Source of the DNA: Cardiocondyla obscurior
Lineage: Eukaryota > Arthropoda > Insecta > Hymenoptera > Formicidae
Assembly: GCF_019399895.1 (NCBI RefSeq)
Contig: NC_091885.1
Location: 1,338,501 to 1,402,500 of the forward strand
Length of the DNA: 64,000 bases
Reading direction: 5' to 3'
Of this stretch, positions 13,201 to 26,280 are shown in pieces; position 1 is the stretch's first letter; every line of letters begins with the position of its first letter. Under the pieces are notes generated by a model. It made no database searches and was not told the origin of the DNA. It saw nothing but the letters and a program-made list of their open reading frames with translations. Position numbers and translations under genes: made by a program.

Positions 13201-16200
13201 CGATTTCCCCCAGTGATATTTACCACGTGTTTCACCATTCAGACTTAGGGATAATGAATTTCTGTGTGCGCGGCGGTTATTGAAAATTGCCGAATATTTG
13301 TGTCCGCTTTTTGTCTGTCGAAAAATTCACCCGAACACACGCAACAGACTTTGTTGACACTGTATATTTAAAGGATTTTTGTTTTTCGAAAAATTTGTAA
13401 TGGAAAAATGAATAAGTGATACCCCGTGAAAGCGGAAACCAGCACTCGAATATGTTTTTTGTAGGCATCGGAATAATTAAAAAAAAAAAAATTTCTTTTT
13501 TCTTCTTTTTGTGAAAGTTCTCATCATGAAATTTTACGTTGAAAATGAAACGTGTCATTATGAGTCGGAATAAATGAAGGATAATGCGATTTTGATATCA
13601 TAACTGCGTGTTATCGTTGGATTTATCTGATATGCTTTCAGTTTCCACGCGTTCTCTTTCATCACGTGTGTAATTAAATGATGAAAAGAGTCGTTGTTTT
13701 ATTTCTTTCATTGTTCATTATGGCTATCGCGGGTAGAAAATTTGTTTCAATAAAATTGAAAGCAAAATTTGTTATATATTTATTCGAAGTGCATTTCTAT
13801 ATTTTTCAACGTATTCATCTCTTTGTGCTATCGTATTGGGAAATCTACATCACGAGAAATCTTCCAGCTGCTGAAAAATCTTAGAAATGTTAGTCCGACT
13901 TCGAGTAGATAGATGGCATGAAGGGAATTGTTTCCAATAATTTATTGTAGTATTCGATCTAGTAAAATAAGATTGGTTAGCAGAAAGAAAAAAATGAAAA
14001 AATTTTTGAGATATGGGAAACCGTTTTTAAACTTGCTCTTATTTTTTTTTTTTTTTTATCATAAAATGAGAAGAGATTATATAAGATTTATATTGCAAAA
14101 GGAAACCATTAATAACAACTCTGAAGGTTGCATCAATAGAATATAATTTAATTTTTTCCTAATTATTTTTTTGTTTCAAATTAAAATTTTTTTTTCTTTT
14201 CTTTTTTAATGTTTCTGAAAAGTCTATGACGTTGTTGTTTCTCAGTCAAGATTAAATAAGATGACCTAGTTATTTCTATTTCGAAAGCCAATTTGGTCGA
14301 AAGGAACCATATGAACATCTCGATAAAGCTCGAAAAAGCTAATAAAAAGTTAAGGGGGCAAAAAAAAAAGAAAGTTTCTCGTTCGGACGAAAGTGGGATT
14401 AGGATAGCACGTCGAGGAAGTGTCGAACTTATGTCGCAAGCTTCGCAGTCGTTGACTTGTTGTCTAGACTCAAAAGACAGATACGAGGGGCCTTCAAAAA
14501 CTTTTAATTAATACAGATGACGAGTACACAAAGCCTCAACACCGAGCAAAGAATTTTGGAACAAAGGCGAGAGAGGAGAGCATTGTTGTCGGATCTTGTT
14601 ACGGGGACGTACCGCGTTGAGAGAACAAGATAGAGTGACAGAAACGCGAGAAAAGAGAGCGAGCGGGAAGAGGGGAAAAAGAAGAGAACGCTGGGTGGAA
14701 GAGGAAAGAGACGGAGAAAAGGGCGAAGCGCGTTGCAAGAAAGTGAGAAGACGTGGAAGCGCAGTCCGACTTTCCATTATGGTGTTATCCGTTCTTTCTT
14801 TGCTCTTCCCTTTCGTCCTCTCGGGCAACGGAAAACGTATAAACTAGAAATCTTTCGCGCGAGTAGTTCCCCGTAACATCAATTTACCGTAATACCAAGC
14901 ATCAGTAATGAAATTTTAGCTCGGCGTCCCGATATATGTGTACGTGTACACGTTAACACTGATAATTCCACAATTCTATCTCTTTAGCGTTTCCTCGCTT
15001 CGAATTTGTTGTCTAAAGAATTTCTACATTTGTTTGATTTGTACTATTACAACTGCGGGTACTATTCCTCTCAATTATACACGATAAATCGTGGTACTGT
15101 TTATCGAATATATATATATATGTATACATATATAATATATATATCTATATATATGTATATACTAACAATTCAAAATTTTGCTAATGGATTAAACACGTAT
15201 TGATAATTACGCGGATATTACAAATTGCACGCTGCCATTGGATTACAATCGAAACGTATTTGTGTTTAGGAAATCTGAATTTCACGATCTTGTTTTAACT
15301 GCGATATTCCCGCGGTACTAGGAGCATTTAATCTAATATGAAAATTTAAACAGCTGGACATATAACGCTTTGCCACCGACAGTTTATAATGTCATTCTTG
15401 TCGAAAGGGTCAATGGATATCCGCGATAAAGCTCCGCGGCTTATAAAAGTTTAATTAACAATAAATTAATTGCGTATGATTAATGCGAAATTAATATACC
15501 TGGTGTAAAACGAATCTGATCGTTACGCTCAAATAAGTATTATAAGAAATTATAGAAGCGAGAACTTTATTGCGCGATATGAGCTCTCGGCCAAGATGAA
15601 TAATTCAGGAAAATAGTGAGGTTTCTCCATTACTTTTACTTAAAGCAGTACCTAATTGTCAGTTCTCTAAATGAACGACATATGAGACTGAAGCCGGATT
15701 TTAATTAGCCCTTTCCGCAATCGTATGAAAACCGTCGCGGTGCGTTGAAATTTTAATTTCTCTATTCAACTTCCCCACGGCCGTTGGAACTTTAATAGTC
15801 GACATAATTATGGTTAATTATGAAAGAAGAAAATTTAATAAACGATATCGTCTATCGTCTTAGACTTTCGAAACTTGTAGCGTAAGGCAGTTTTAGCTCA
15901 CGGTGTTTTGCTCGTACTTTATCGTGGCTCGTTTCAAGTATCCACTCCTTTTCTACTTAAATTAATTAGCGACAGTTACCGTCCGATAATGCGCGAACAG
16001 TCCCGCTTTCTGTCAATATTGATGGACAATGTCTTTGATGTACATAATTAACATATACAATAGAAGCTAAGAAATTTTTTTACGTAACTTAAAAGCACAT
16101 CGCGATGCCTTTATAAAGTGGCTCATTTGAAACTGACAAACATGTTGAAATATGGCTAATAAATATCTCTAGTCACGCTGCGAGCTTTCTAAAAATATTA

Positions 16201-17473
16201 CGTAATTAATTAATGATTATGATAATCGAAAAAATTAAAGGGACGTGCGAACGCGAGACTTAATGGAAACAGGTTATCGTCGGACTTGTAATTTTTTTTT
16301 TTTTTATACTCTCGTAAGGGGATTTGAAATATTAGTCTTGAATATTAGTTCAACACGTGAATTAAATTTTTACGGACTAAATAAATTATTTTTATTTCTG
16401 TAAAAATTACTGTGCGAAACTTTTTTCTTTTTAATTTATTTTTATTTTTATGAGCACTAATACGCTTACTTTTCTTTACGTTCCATGCAGTCCGTAAACA
16501 TTTACATCTGTTTGAAATGCTGCTACATTTTCTTAACGCGACTAATGCGCAACGTAAAATTTAATAAAACGATTACATCGAGAAAATGAGATGAAAGCTA
16601 TAAGTGCGAAATAAAATTTTCTGCAATACGAATTTTTTTTTTTCTTTTTTTTTGTTATGAAATTTTCTAAATGACTTTCTTTAGAAATTCAATTAATTGA
16701 ATCGGTGGTATAACTGCATGCAGGCCAACAATTTTTTTTTTAATTCTCAAAAGCTTTGTTTTGATATTAAAATAAACGAAATACCTATCGCGAATTTAAC
16801 AAACGGCACATTTTTGCGAAATGAATACCGACATGAAGTCGAGGCGGGGTAAACGTTGACTTCGTTACCGCCGCATTGGTCGATCGTTTACACACGTATA
16901 CGACTTCGCCGATTTCCGAACGAAAGCCCAAATGATGGAATCGAGAATGTGCAGTCGACCGGCCGACCGTTCGATTGCGAACACATTTGTTTACACGTGC
17001 ATGTTCGTACATGTACGACGTATCGCGTGTAGTTACTCCAGGATCGTGGTGTCTCGGGGTCATGTGGGGAAGAGGGGTTGGAGTCACATAGGGCAGTACC
17101 TACTATCTATCTGAACTAGATTAAAAGCATTCGTTAGCGCGTTACACCGTTTTCTGTCGAATCATCCGCATTTGTACGCTGGCAATTTTATTAAGTCACG
17201 TTGATAATACAAATTAAATACGTGTACAATTAAAGAATTGATCTTGGTCGAATTCTAAAATATTAAATAAATCTCATTAATTAAATTAATTAATTAAAAT
17301 AATTTTAAAGTATAATTTTCAATATTCGAGTTTCTTAAAAAATTAGAAACTAATGTAAATTGCGCAACGCGAGTCTTTTTTTTACTGAAAATTATTTATC
17401 GTTATGCTATAAATTAATTAAAAATTTTTTATCCTGATATATATAATTTTTTTTTATTTGTGTATATACTCAC
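10256..17473. other. Mostly AT-rich non-coding DNA
   Basis: Nothing in this stretch has a matched pair of splice sites around an open frame. It holds a CpG-rich patch at about 10400-11350, a GA-rich patch at about 14550-14790, and AT-rich DNA elsewhere with many short A and T runs. A CTCACC at about 11204 would be a good minus-strand donor, but no acceptor lies behind it. Confidence 0.5.
15106..15162. repeat. Imperfect TA microsatellite
   Basis: An interrupted TA dinucleotide array about 55 bases long, with TG, CA and CT interruptions. Simple repeat; no function inferred. Confidence 0.85.
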
Positions 17474-17509
17474 GTACGAAAATAAAGTGAGATTCGTCGC
17501 TTTTAACTA
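17474..17509 (-). CDS. Candidate 36-nt minus-strand exon
   Basis: Read on the minus strand, TTTCTTCCCGCTAACTTAG is a good acceptor (AG at 17511-17510). The 36-base exon ends at TTCGTAC with donor GTGAGTAT. In the one open frame (phase 1 in, phase 1 out) it reads VKSDESHFIFV. Such a short exon with two good signals is suggestive but could easily arise by chance in this much sequence. No neighbouring exon with matching phase was identified. Confidence 0.15.
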
Positions 17510-20421
17510 CTAAGTTAGCGGGAAGAAATTCTAGCAGTTATCGCGAGTATTGTTTAAGAAACCGTGCGCCTTGATGCAAAGCAAATCGCGAGCTAAGAGC
17601 GTGAGGGTTGGTTGGCGGTAAAATCCGTATTCGACGGCAAGCACAACGGTCCCGCTTTTCAAATCTCCTTTCTCACTACCTCGGGACTCACACTACCCGG
17701 CGGGGTTCGAAAGCCCCGCTTTAGCTAGAACTTCGTCGTTCCTTTGGCACTGACAATTGGATTCCTCGCGCTACTCCCGTCGAGTTACAGATTTTTCCTT
17801 TCCGCGAGAATTTTCTTACAGACGCCTTTGAGACGAGAGATATCCCACCGCGCCGTCTCTATCGTCTTCGACGCGGCTCGCCGTTTCTAAGTATCGTCCG
17901 CGAAAGGAAGGATCGTTATGGCGGGCTTCGAGCTTTTCCCTTTCCGAATCCGGTGCGCTCTTTCAAATCAGCTTTTCTTTGATTCACGCCTAGGGGAAAG
18001 CGCCCAATGAGATCGTACTCTCGGTGAAAACTCGCGCGGAAAGCGTCATTAGTCGATATCGATACCTGGCGTTCTGGCAGATCGCTTTGCAAACGCGGCG
18101 CATTGTCCCACGTAAAACTTCAGCAAACAACTATTTGTTATACCACGCGGGGTACCCCATTATATACTAAACCCAGGGATCTGCCTCCTCTTTTCGTGAA
18201 AAAGGAAAATAAATCTACCTTCGAGTAAGTTTAAATGAAATGCTCAAAATATAATGGCCTTGCCGTCTCGAAAAAGCTTTTTTTCTCCCCCACATATTTC
18301 CCCGCAATCGAACTGGTTTCGTGTTAGGGGGTGAGCCTTGATTTTTAACTGCTTTCGTGATCGAGGCTATTAACAGCTAAGAAGAGAGTGAGTCAGAAAA
18401 GGGAAAGGGGTTCCGGCAAATGAAGAGAAAAAAGTGAGAGAGAATAAAACAAAAAGAAAAAAAAAAAAGTCGAATCCGCGCGCCTCGTAGTAATTTTTCG
18501 CCTTGCTTGAATCGATAACAATGGATAAATATACGGATGATACAAAAGTTCAAGCTGTAATTGTATCACAGAGAACAATATAAAATTCTGCAGCGTGCTC
18601 ATTCAATGAACACTATTATCGTTTACTTTTAATTTTTTTTTATTTTATTAAAAAAAAAAAACAGTAATTTACGTTGTACTTAAGCGCGAGAAAGTCGATT
18701 TTTCACGTAGCTTAATATTGATTATTGCATTACATTATCGTTCATCGTGTTTTATTACGTTATTGAGGAAGGAGAGGGAATCGATTGTAATCAATTTCAT
18801 TTAGAAATGGGGTACAATACTGCGCGAAAGAAGAATTAAAATCGTATTGTTATTAATTTCACATCCCCCGGTGCAGCATTGTTTAATTTGAATAAAATAA
18901 TATCGAAGTGTATTGATTAATTTTTTACATTAAACGCAACTAAAAGTATTTTCCAAGGCTATTTTAAACACAGGGATATCGAATAATTTTATCTATGCGA
19001 CAGAATCGGCCGATACCTTCGTATCCGGTTAAAAGGGAAAAGCCGGAGAGAGTATCGATTCAATATAAATTTGCACTTTGGCGTATTGGTTTTGCGCGAA
19101 ACGATTTTCCACTGCTCGCAGAAAGTGACAATATCTCTTCTCTATTTACCAATGCTTTAATAGCGGACTAATTATCAAACACTGATAAACGCATGAGCAT
19201 TAAATCGTGAAAAATAATTTTAACGATTCATTAAATCGCTATTGGCAAATACTTTACAGTTCTTTTATGTCGCAATTAATAATAATCGGCATTTTTTATT
19301 AACAGAAAATTTATATTAATACTTTTGATTAATTTTTTCTTTTAAATAAATTATCAAAACTTTTGTCGTGTACGCGTTTATAATAAATTTTTATATATTT
19401 TTATATTTGAAAGCGAGTCTTTTATGAAATTAAGATTTTTAGTGCAATATTTATTTATACGATAATTGTTTAAAAAAAAAACCACGTTTGTAAAAATTGT
19501 CCTTTTTCAAAAAAAAATTATGAAAATAAGTCGGGATTTTACAATAAATGTAACGCTTTAACTACCTTCTCTTGAGAAACGGAAATCTCTTAGGCTCGAT
19601 TATCAAGCCTTGCTGGAGCGTATAGTAAAACAAGAGTGATTCGTACACTAGGAGCGCAGAGTCTCTCACGAGAAGATATAAGACGAAAGTCGAGGTATTT
19701 CCGGGAGTAATTTTCCGCTGGGTGCCTTCGGAAAATGTTTATTCATAAGTCAGCGGAATGTGCACGGTTTACGATTGTTCCGCAAGCTTCTCCGCCGTCC
19801 TCCTAGAACCGTATCTGCGTTCTCCTGCGTTTTTTTTTTTTTTCCTTATTCCTTTTTCTTTTTTTTTTTTTTTTCTACGAGAAGTCGAGACGTCTCGACG
19901 TTAATACGGTGTTAATGGGGAAAAGATTCGAGGAAGAAGCATCGTTGACGTCCGCTTTACGTTGAGCGGACGAGCGCAAACAAGCGCAAAAAGAACGCGG
20001 GGCATTCAGAAAAAACTTTGGAGAATTTCGAGTAATGAGACAACATTAGCGTCTCGAGAGAGAAGAAAGAGACAAACGGGTTATACGTGAAAAATCCACG
20101 CGTACGCTGTGCGGCGAGTTTTACCGTAAATTATATTAAAGCCTCTTGGGCAGCGCTATTATCGGCTATTCTGCTTAACACCATTGCAGTTTGAACGAAA
20201 TCACGTATTCCTCATAATCCCGTCGAGTTCGTCTGTATTTTCGAAATGCGTTAACTCGGATTTTAAATCGATGAATGCCGTTAAGCGGATTAGGATGTTG
20301 CGTACGTTTCGGCAATGAACAAACGAAAATGCATTTTAAGTACTAACTTGATCGCAAATGAAAATCGCTCGAGCGCACTTGATTATGAATTACGAACGAG
20401 TATATCAATCTATCTAAACGA

Positions 20422-20447
20422 TTTTTTTTTTTTTTTTTTTTTTTTTT
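20422..20447. repeat. Poly-T run (26)
   Basis: Uninterrupted T homopolymer on the + strand, one of several runs of 25 or more in this window. All of these are T on the + strand. Confidence 0.9.
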
Positions 20448-20755
20448 GCAAAAGGAAATAAATACGGAAACTAAAATGTAAAAAGAGATGTATCTGTGTA
20501 CGAGTGACAGTGACTTTTCAAAATTTTTTTTTTTTTTATCTCCGTTGCGCCGTGATAAACGAAGTTTATTTATGCATTTATGGAATGTGCGTAACAGTTA
20601 TGTTAAAATTCGTGATAATAAATTATTTATACTTAACCGCACGGATATTCCACTGCACGAGGAATATAGAAATAAAAAATTAAACGTTACAAAATAATTT
20701 TTTGCAATTTTTAATATTCATATTTTGGGTACACTCGCCTACGTGGTGCGGTTTT

Positions 20756-20789
20756 TTTCTCTCTGTCTCTTTCTCTCTCTCTCTCTCTT
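20756..20789. repeat. CT microsatellite
   Basis: Imperfect CT dinucleotide array with T and G interruptions. Simple repeat. Confidence 0.85.
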
Positions 20790-21743
20790 CGACAAAAAGT
20801 TTTAGGAAGTCCGAATACGCTCATTTTATATTTCCGATATTCGATTAAAGATTAGTAATTATAATTCAGTTCGACCGCGTATTGAATTCGCCAAGAACTT
20901 AATTACAGGCATGACGATTGCCGCGGTGATTTTTTTAATTTTTTTTTTTTTTTACCCTCTAACCCTGCGCCTCAAATTATCCTTCCTGTCGTTTCCGCGC
21001 GGCGTTCGTTCGTCTTCTTGCCTTAAATTAAGGACTCCCTTGCCGTGCTCGACCGCCGTACTTTCCGGTTACTCTTATTCCGGCTGTTATCTTTTGTTCG
21101 GGCCGGGAGAAGAACGAGAGGGAAGAATTTTTAGGATGGACACAGAAAGAGCCGGAACAGGCGGTAGGAGCGGAGTACCGCGGGATTTATCATTGGCCGT
21201 TACAACTCTGTAGTGCACTGGCCACGGTATTAAATTAAGTTATGCCCATCTTGGAATTTTTTATTATCACCGAGAAGCACATTTCCTCCGGTTCTTCCGG
21301 CGCGAGACGGGATTCTATTTTTTCCACCTGCTTCGCTTCGCGCATCGGCCGGGAGCGCGCGAGCAATGTCTCGCTTTTCGCGCATATTTCTGCATTAAGC
21401 TCTCGACACTCACTTTACTGTCCCCTCCTCCCTTCCCTTCCCCCTCGACTTTATTTGCAATTTTAAACAGCGTTCGATTTACGAGTTAAGTTACCGTATA
21501 GGCAAAGGAAAATGGCCGCCATTACGATGCGCGTAATAAATATTTTCTACGCGGCATTTACGATCGGATATTCCGAGGCCTCAAATTCGAATTACGCGGT
21601 TGATATATAATTGTTTGGCATTTGCTGCAGTGGCTCTAATGACACCAGCACTAATGGTCGATTCGGCCAAACCACAGCAACGGTTATTACATATATGTCG
21701 TAGATTCTATTGTCGTCCAATTCGATTAGTATAATATTTTCGT

Positions 21744-21762
21744 TATATATATATATATATAT
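21744..21762. repeat. TA microsatellite
   Basis: Perfect TA dinucleotide array of about nine units in an AT-rich setting. Confidence 0.85.
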
Positions 21763-22881
21763 GTATTATCGTTATAAGTTGTCAAACGTTTGCAAAACTG
21801 CCGTAGACACTGATTTCGGAAATTAATGGAAACTGCTCAAAGGTTTATTAATTTTGCCCGAATGTAATTTTTAACAAGTTGTATAATATATTTCAAGTAT
21901 CGATTAACGATTTCAATTTTTAACGTCTGACTAATCTATATTCCAGACATATTAATTATCACTCGACTTTATATTACGTGCTTGTTAAAAATTAAATATC
22001 TTTACGATTCTACTTTTAATTATGTCCGATTATCGTGCTTCTCTGTGGTAGCGCGGGGACGCGATAAGCTCAGGGTCTTTGTACAAACACGAGACACGAT
22101 GAAAGATCTTGTTTAAAGAATTCGAAACTGGGGTGTATAAAAAAGTTGCGTGTTAGTCCTGCATATTTACAAATGCTCATCCATTGCGGAAGTGAGTCAG
22201 GACGATGGGGCGTAGTGATCGAAAAGGGTAACGCAGAGGAAAAAGGGGGTAACGTTAAAGGCATAGCTGACGGTAAAAGGAAAAACGTGAAATAAAGGCA
22301 CGAAAAGGGGGAGGTAAATTACTTGCGCGGCGATGTCGTAAACATTGACCAATTACCACGAATAATTAATCGCTGGCGCACCATCCTATCTCGCCGCTCG
22401 ATACGGAAATTTCGACCAATTTTCCAAGTTTGCTTCTATCGAGACCTTTGGGTAAATGAGACAATACAACGAGTTTTCCATAATAAAATTAATGGCCACA
22501 CGTTTCAGATTATTAATAATAACGATTAAACTAACATCCATTGTTTGTCACAATGCTTTTACGGAAGTTAATTTTACTTTCAAAATTCGTGTATTATATT
22601 TCTTTCAAAAATATTAATTTAATTTTCTCGATTAAAATTTTTTTTTTTTTTTTTAATTGGTTTTGATATCAACGCGATTTAAAAAAAAAGAACCGATGCT
22701 TCTTTTTCACGATTAATAGGCTCAGCTTTCATGGTCAGGTGCATTTTACGTCCGTAAAATTGCGTAACGATTTTCACGTGATATTTTAACCCAAGCGAAA
22801 GTTCGATTCGTTACCTTCGAAGACAAACATGAACGGATACATCGACGATATATGTACGTGTAGACGCGTCACGGCACTTAC

Positions 22882-22954
22882 CTGTTGAAAAAACGATCGG
22901 TCCCATCGAGTCCGACTCCCGCGTAGACTCCCAGGGGTCTCTTGAGTTCCGCGA
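22882..22954 (-). CDS. Candidate 73-nt minus-strand exon
   Basis: The donor on the minus strand is a full consensus match, AACAG followed by GTAAGTG. Upstream, a pyrimidine-rich stretch containing CTCTTCTTTCTTTC leads to CGTCGTCTAG, placing the exon start at 22954. All three frames are open across the 73 bases. The most protein-like frame (phase 1 in, phase 2 out) reads AELKRPLGVYAGVGLDG then TDRFFN. The donor is among the strongest in the window, the acceptor is average, and no partner exon was proven. It may belong to a minus-strand gene or be a 5' untranslated exon. Confidence 0.3.
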
Positions 22955-25053
22955 CTAGACGACGAAGAGTCCAAGTGTCGATGCGAAAGAAAGAAGAGAA
23001 AGGCTCGAACTACTTTTCGAAGCAAGAAGGCGCAAGCGTGGCAGATCGTAGTCACCGTCCTGTATCGATAATTCCTCTTTTGCCTCCGTTTCTCTTCTTC
23101 TATTTCATCTCTCTGTTATCCCTTTCTCTCTTTTTTTTTTCTCTCTCTCTTTTTTTCCCTCTCGCTGTCTTCGACCTATTCTTTCCGTCACCTGTCCGCT
23201 TTATCCTGTCTTTCCTCGCGCGAGATATCCCTTCAGGTACGCTCGGCCTCCCCTCGTGGGTTGCCAAGGGCACAGCCGTCCCTGGGAGTACCACGCGGAC
23301 AAACATCAAGCCAGAAACTGCGATACGTCGGCCGGAGGACGGCAGCTCACCCCGAACATCCCCTTACGCGGGAGACGCATGCGTCGCTTTTAAACCAACG
23401 CCGAAACCAACCCCCTACCTAACTCCGGCCACCTTGCCTCCGCTCTCTCCGGTTCTCCGAATCACTACCACGTCTCTCACTCTTGCCTCTTACCTCATCT
23501 CTCTCTCCTCTCTCTCAGTCTTACGCAACGGCGCTATTAACGATCCGCGATGATTTACAATCAATTACGAAACGCTTGGACTGTTCCTTACGACGCACGC
23601 AAAAGGAAAAAAGGAGAATTTATTTTTCTATTTATCGACGTAAGAAAATTTAATAAATGAGACGAGATACTTGACAAAAGTGCCCGCAGGAGATACTCTG
23701 GAGTATCGAAGATCGACTGATTCTGTTCTAGCTTACGTTTCGGCGTTATAGAATGCATATATACGCTCGTAACTTGTGACTTAAGCTCGCCGAGGGGAGA
23801 AAAAAAAACAAGGGAGAAGAGCCAGGAGCATCTCTCCCGATCGTCGTAAAATCTGGTCTGGCGCGAATTCGTACATGTACATACGGCAATCTCGAATGCA
23901 AGAGGGGCCGCCGCGCCTGCGTCAGGAATGTCGGTGGTGGACGACAGCAAGGGTAGTAGGAGGTGCAGTCGGGGGGCATGGGGGTGAGTCAGTCAGGCCG
24001 CAGCGCGCGTTCAGAAAACTACCCTTAACGCGGGATCTCATACGCTCGCCGGAGTAATTTATAATTGAGTCGCGAGTACGCGAAAAAAAATTCGAGGCTC
24101 GGCCGTTGCACGGGTCTTTTCCTCGGCACTCGAAAACGTGAAACTCCGAACGAAGATTACGGACTTGCATCGAAAAGGATCGATCCGTCTTTCGCACAGG
24201 AGACGCATACAACACACGGCATTATTTAAAGTTACACGCCGTGCCGTGAGACAAATACGCAAATGCGTACGGATGACCGGCGAAAAAATCCGTCGCTGAT
24301 AAAAATTCACGCAGTGTATCTCCAAAAAGTCGAACAACATTGCGAGGGAAGGATTGTTAGGAACGCAAACACTTGCCAATTCGAAAAAATTGGATTAAGC
24401 TTTCGTTGATATCGGAACGCGGCGGGTGAGGACGCGGAAAAAGTGCAACGAGAATCTCGCTGAAAGGGGACACAAATGCAGCGGCAAATATATCCGTGGA
24501 AAATATATCCGCAACGATCGGATGGTGAGAATGTAACGTCGCGTGCGGCGAGGAAGGTAGCACGAAACAAGATTCGAAAGAGCCCGTAGTCATGAGTGCA
24601 ACGAACCGAAAGCTCTAAAACTGCCATATAAATATCATCACGCGAGCTGTGCAGTTAGTCTCGTAATCCTCCGTCTCGTTTCCTTCTCGCAAAAGATTTC
24701 TCTGTCTCCGCCGCTCAACTCCGCTTGATTCGCTGTACAGAACCGGGATTATTCCGCGCTTTTTCCCCCCCGCCCGTCGAGGAGCAAAGAGCGGTGCCCT
24801 ACGTTTTACAACGCCTCGCCATTGTTGCACGGAAAAGGATCGCGGCGCTTTTAGTAGTCTCGTCCAAAAATAGCCGGGGCTCGCTTTCGGACTTTCAGCA
24901 TTCGTAGAATTACGTCGTGTAACCTTTCTTCAACGGGAAATCAAAGGGAGCAAAGGGATATAGCGCGAGGGCCGCGAGTGCAGAGTGGAAAATGAAAGGT
25001 CTGTCCGCCTGCTGGAAGCCACGGGAAAGCAGAGAACAATTACACTCGGTTAC

Positions 25054-25679
25054 CTGGAGGATGTAACGCGAGCCGGAATCGTGGCCAGCGCCGTGTCCAG
25101 GGTCAACGTCTCGCGCGACAAAGCTCGGCGGAAGCTTTGTCGTGAGGGCACTCGGCTTGAAGCGTGGGACGCGCGAAAAATATGGGATGGTCGTGGAATC
25201 ATAGGAAGAAAGAGTCCAGATAATCGCAACGAGATCGGGCCCGCGAACGAGAATGTGGAGTCACTGAAAGTCAACTGCGGACGACGAACGGCAGAGGAGA
25301 GTCGGATAAGGTGGCAGATAATCGTTCGCGCCGTCGAAGCACGAATCTCTGAACTACCGTACGGCGCGTGTGGCTTATTAGTGCTTGTTGTTATCGACGT
25401 CGAGATTGCAGGGAAGAACGCCGGGGCGGCGGACAGCCGTAGGTGACTCGGCGGAAAGCCGAAGGACCTCGGAAGGAAAATAAAGGGAAAAATATTTTCT
25501 ACCTCCTGGGAAATACGTCGTGACATCCGTCTTCCGGAGGCCAGTCGAGAAGTGACGCACCCTTCCAAAATTGATACTTCTATTAAATCGGCAAGAGTGT
25601 GAGCGCAACGAGCGGACACGACGAACAGTGAAAGAATGTAAATAGTTTTCGCACGCGAAGGGAGTGTACGCCGCGACAA
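25054..25679 (-). CDS. Weak candidate: 208-codon ORF ending at a donor
   Basis: On the minus strand an ATG at 25679 opens a frame whose stop lies inside a good donor (CTCCAG followed by GTAACC), so an exon ending at 25054 would stay open in phase 2. The start MSRRTLPSRAKTIYILSLF is followed by VVSARCAHT, which resembles a signal peptide with a cleavage site. Against this, the body is rich in Ser, Arg, Leu and Pro, has low apparent complexity, and lies opposite a 153-codon + strand ORF, as expected in stop-poor CpG-rich DNA. I think a chance ORF is more likely than a gene. Confidence 0.12.
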
Positions 25680-25795
25680 AGTGGCACAACGATCGCGACC
25701 ATTATTACGATGTCAGCGACCGGCTCGGAGGGAAACGCGTGTTTCTTTCTTCCTTAACGTCGACGTCGGCGACCGCTCGCACCGAGCACTTTCCG

Positions 25796-25821
25796 ATATA
25801 TATATATATATATATATATAC
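25796..25821. repeat. TA microsatellite
   Basis: Perfect TA array of about 12 units, about 600 bases upstream of the signal-peptide exon. Confidence 0.9.
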
Positions 25822-26280
25822 ACCGCGGAATATTTTACTGCGAGAGAGAAAGAGAAAGTATTAAATGGCGTATGTCAATACTTTTTCTCAATGCCCGTTG
25901 AATAGACACTCTCGCGTCCTGCCGTCGTTTTGTACAGTTATACTATAAACGCGTCGAAAAACGACCAGTATTTTTTTACGCGTAGCTCAAATCCTATTAC
26001 GTTTCCTTACCGCTCTACGAGAAAAACTGTCTCGCGGGCGTTATAATTTTTCACGCGCCGCCGATTATTCACGTCGGTACTGCTCGAGAACTCAGCCTGT
26101 CCGAAATTGTTTTCCCCACCCTTCCCCCCTGGAAAAGGAATCTTCTCCTCGCGGCGCCTGCAAGTGCGACGAGGGAGAAGATCGTCGTCGAAGGTTTACC
26201 CTAAACGATCATCGTTACCTGCAACGCTTTCGTCAGGAAGACGCATTTCGTCGTCCTGCTATCGCCCTGTTCCCACCCTC

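Larger units (their letters stand above)
17510..22881. other. Non-coding DNA
   Basis: CpG-rich at about 17570-18130, then strongly AT-rich to about 19560, mixed afterwards. There is a good acceptor before 17821 with a frame open for about 50 codons, but no donor; I did not call it. A 26-base T run is at 20422-20447 and a CT microsatellite at 20756-20789. Confidence 0.5.
22955..26280. other. CpG-rich DNA upstream of the signal-peptide exon
   Basis: Long overlapping ORFs on both strands (for example 22942-23553 +, 24985-25446 +, 25050-25679 -) reflect low stop density in CpG-rich DNA. Pyrimidine-rich stretches encode runs of Ser, Leu and Phe. Only the 25050-25679 minus ORF is listed separately, because it ends at a splice donor. 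The region may include the promoter of the gene that starts at 26414, but I cannot point to a core promoter element with confidence. Confidence 0.4.

Noticed and set aside
17698..17720. GC-rich hairpin (GCGGGG / CCCCGC)
   Set aside because: A short six-base stem is common in CpG-rich DNA, with no sign of an RNA gene.
17821..17976. Good acceptor (GAATTTTCTTACAG) with about 50 open codons
   Set aside because: There is no convincing donor, and the stop is not followed by an obvious polyadenylation signal.
22942..23553. 203-codon + ORF
   Set aside because: Its core is a pyrimidine-rich tract translated as Ser, Leu and Phe runs; the rest is Thr/Pro/Ser low-complexity sequence.
24985..25446. 153-codon + ORF opposite the 209-codon minus ORF
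   Set aside because: Overlapping long ORFs on both strands are expected in stop-poor CpG-rich sequence; no recognisable motif and no splice support.
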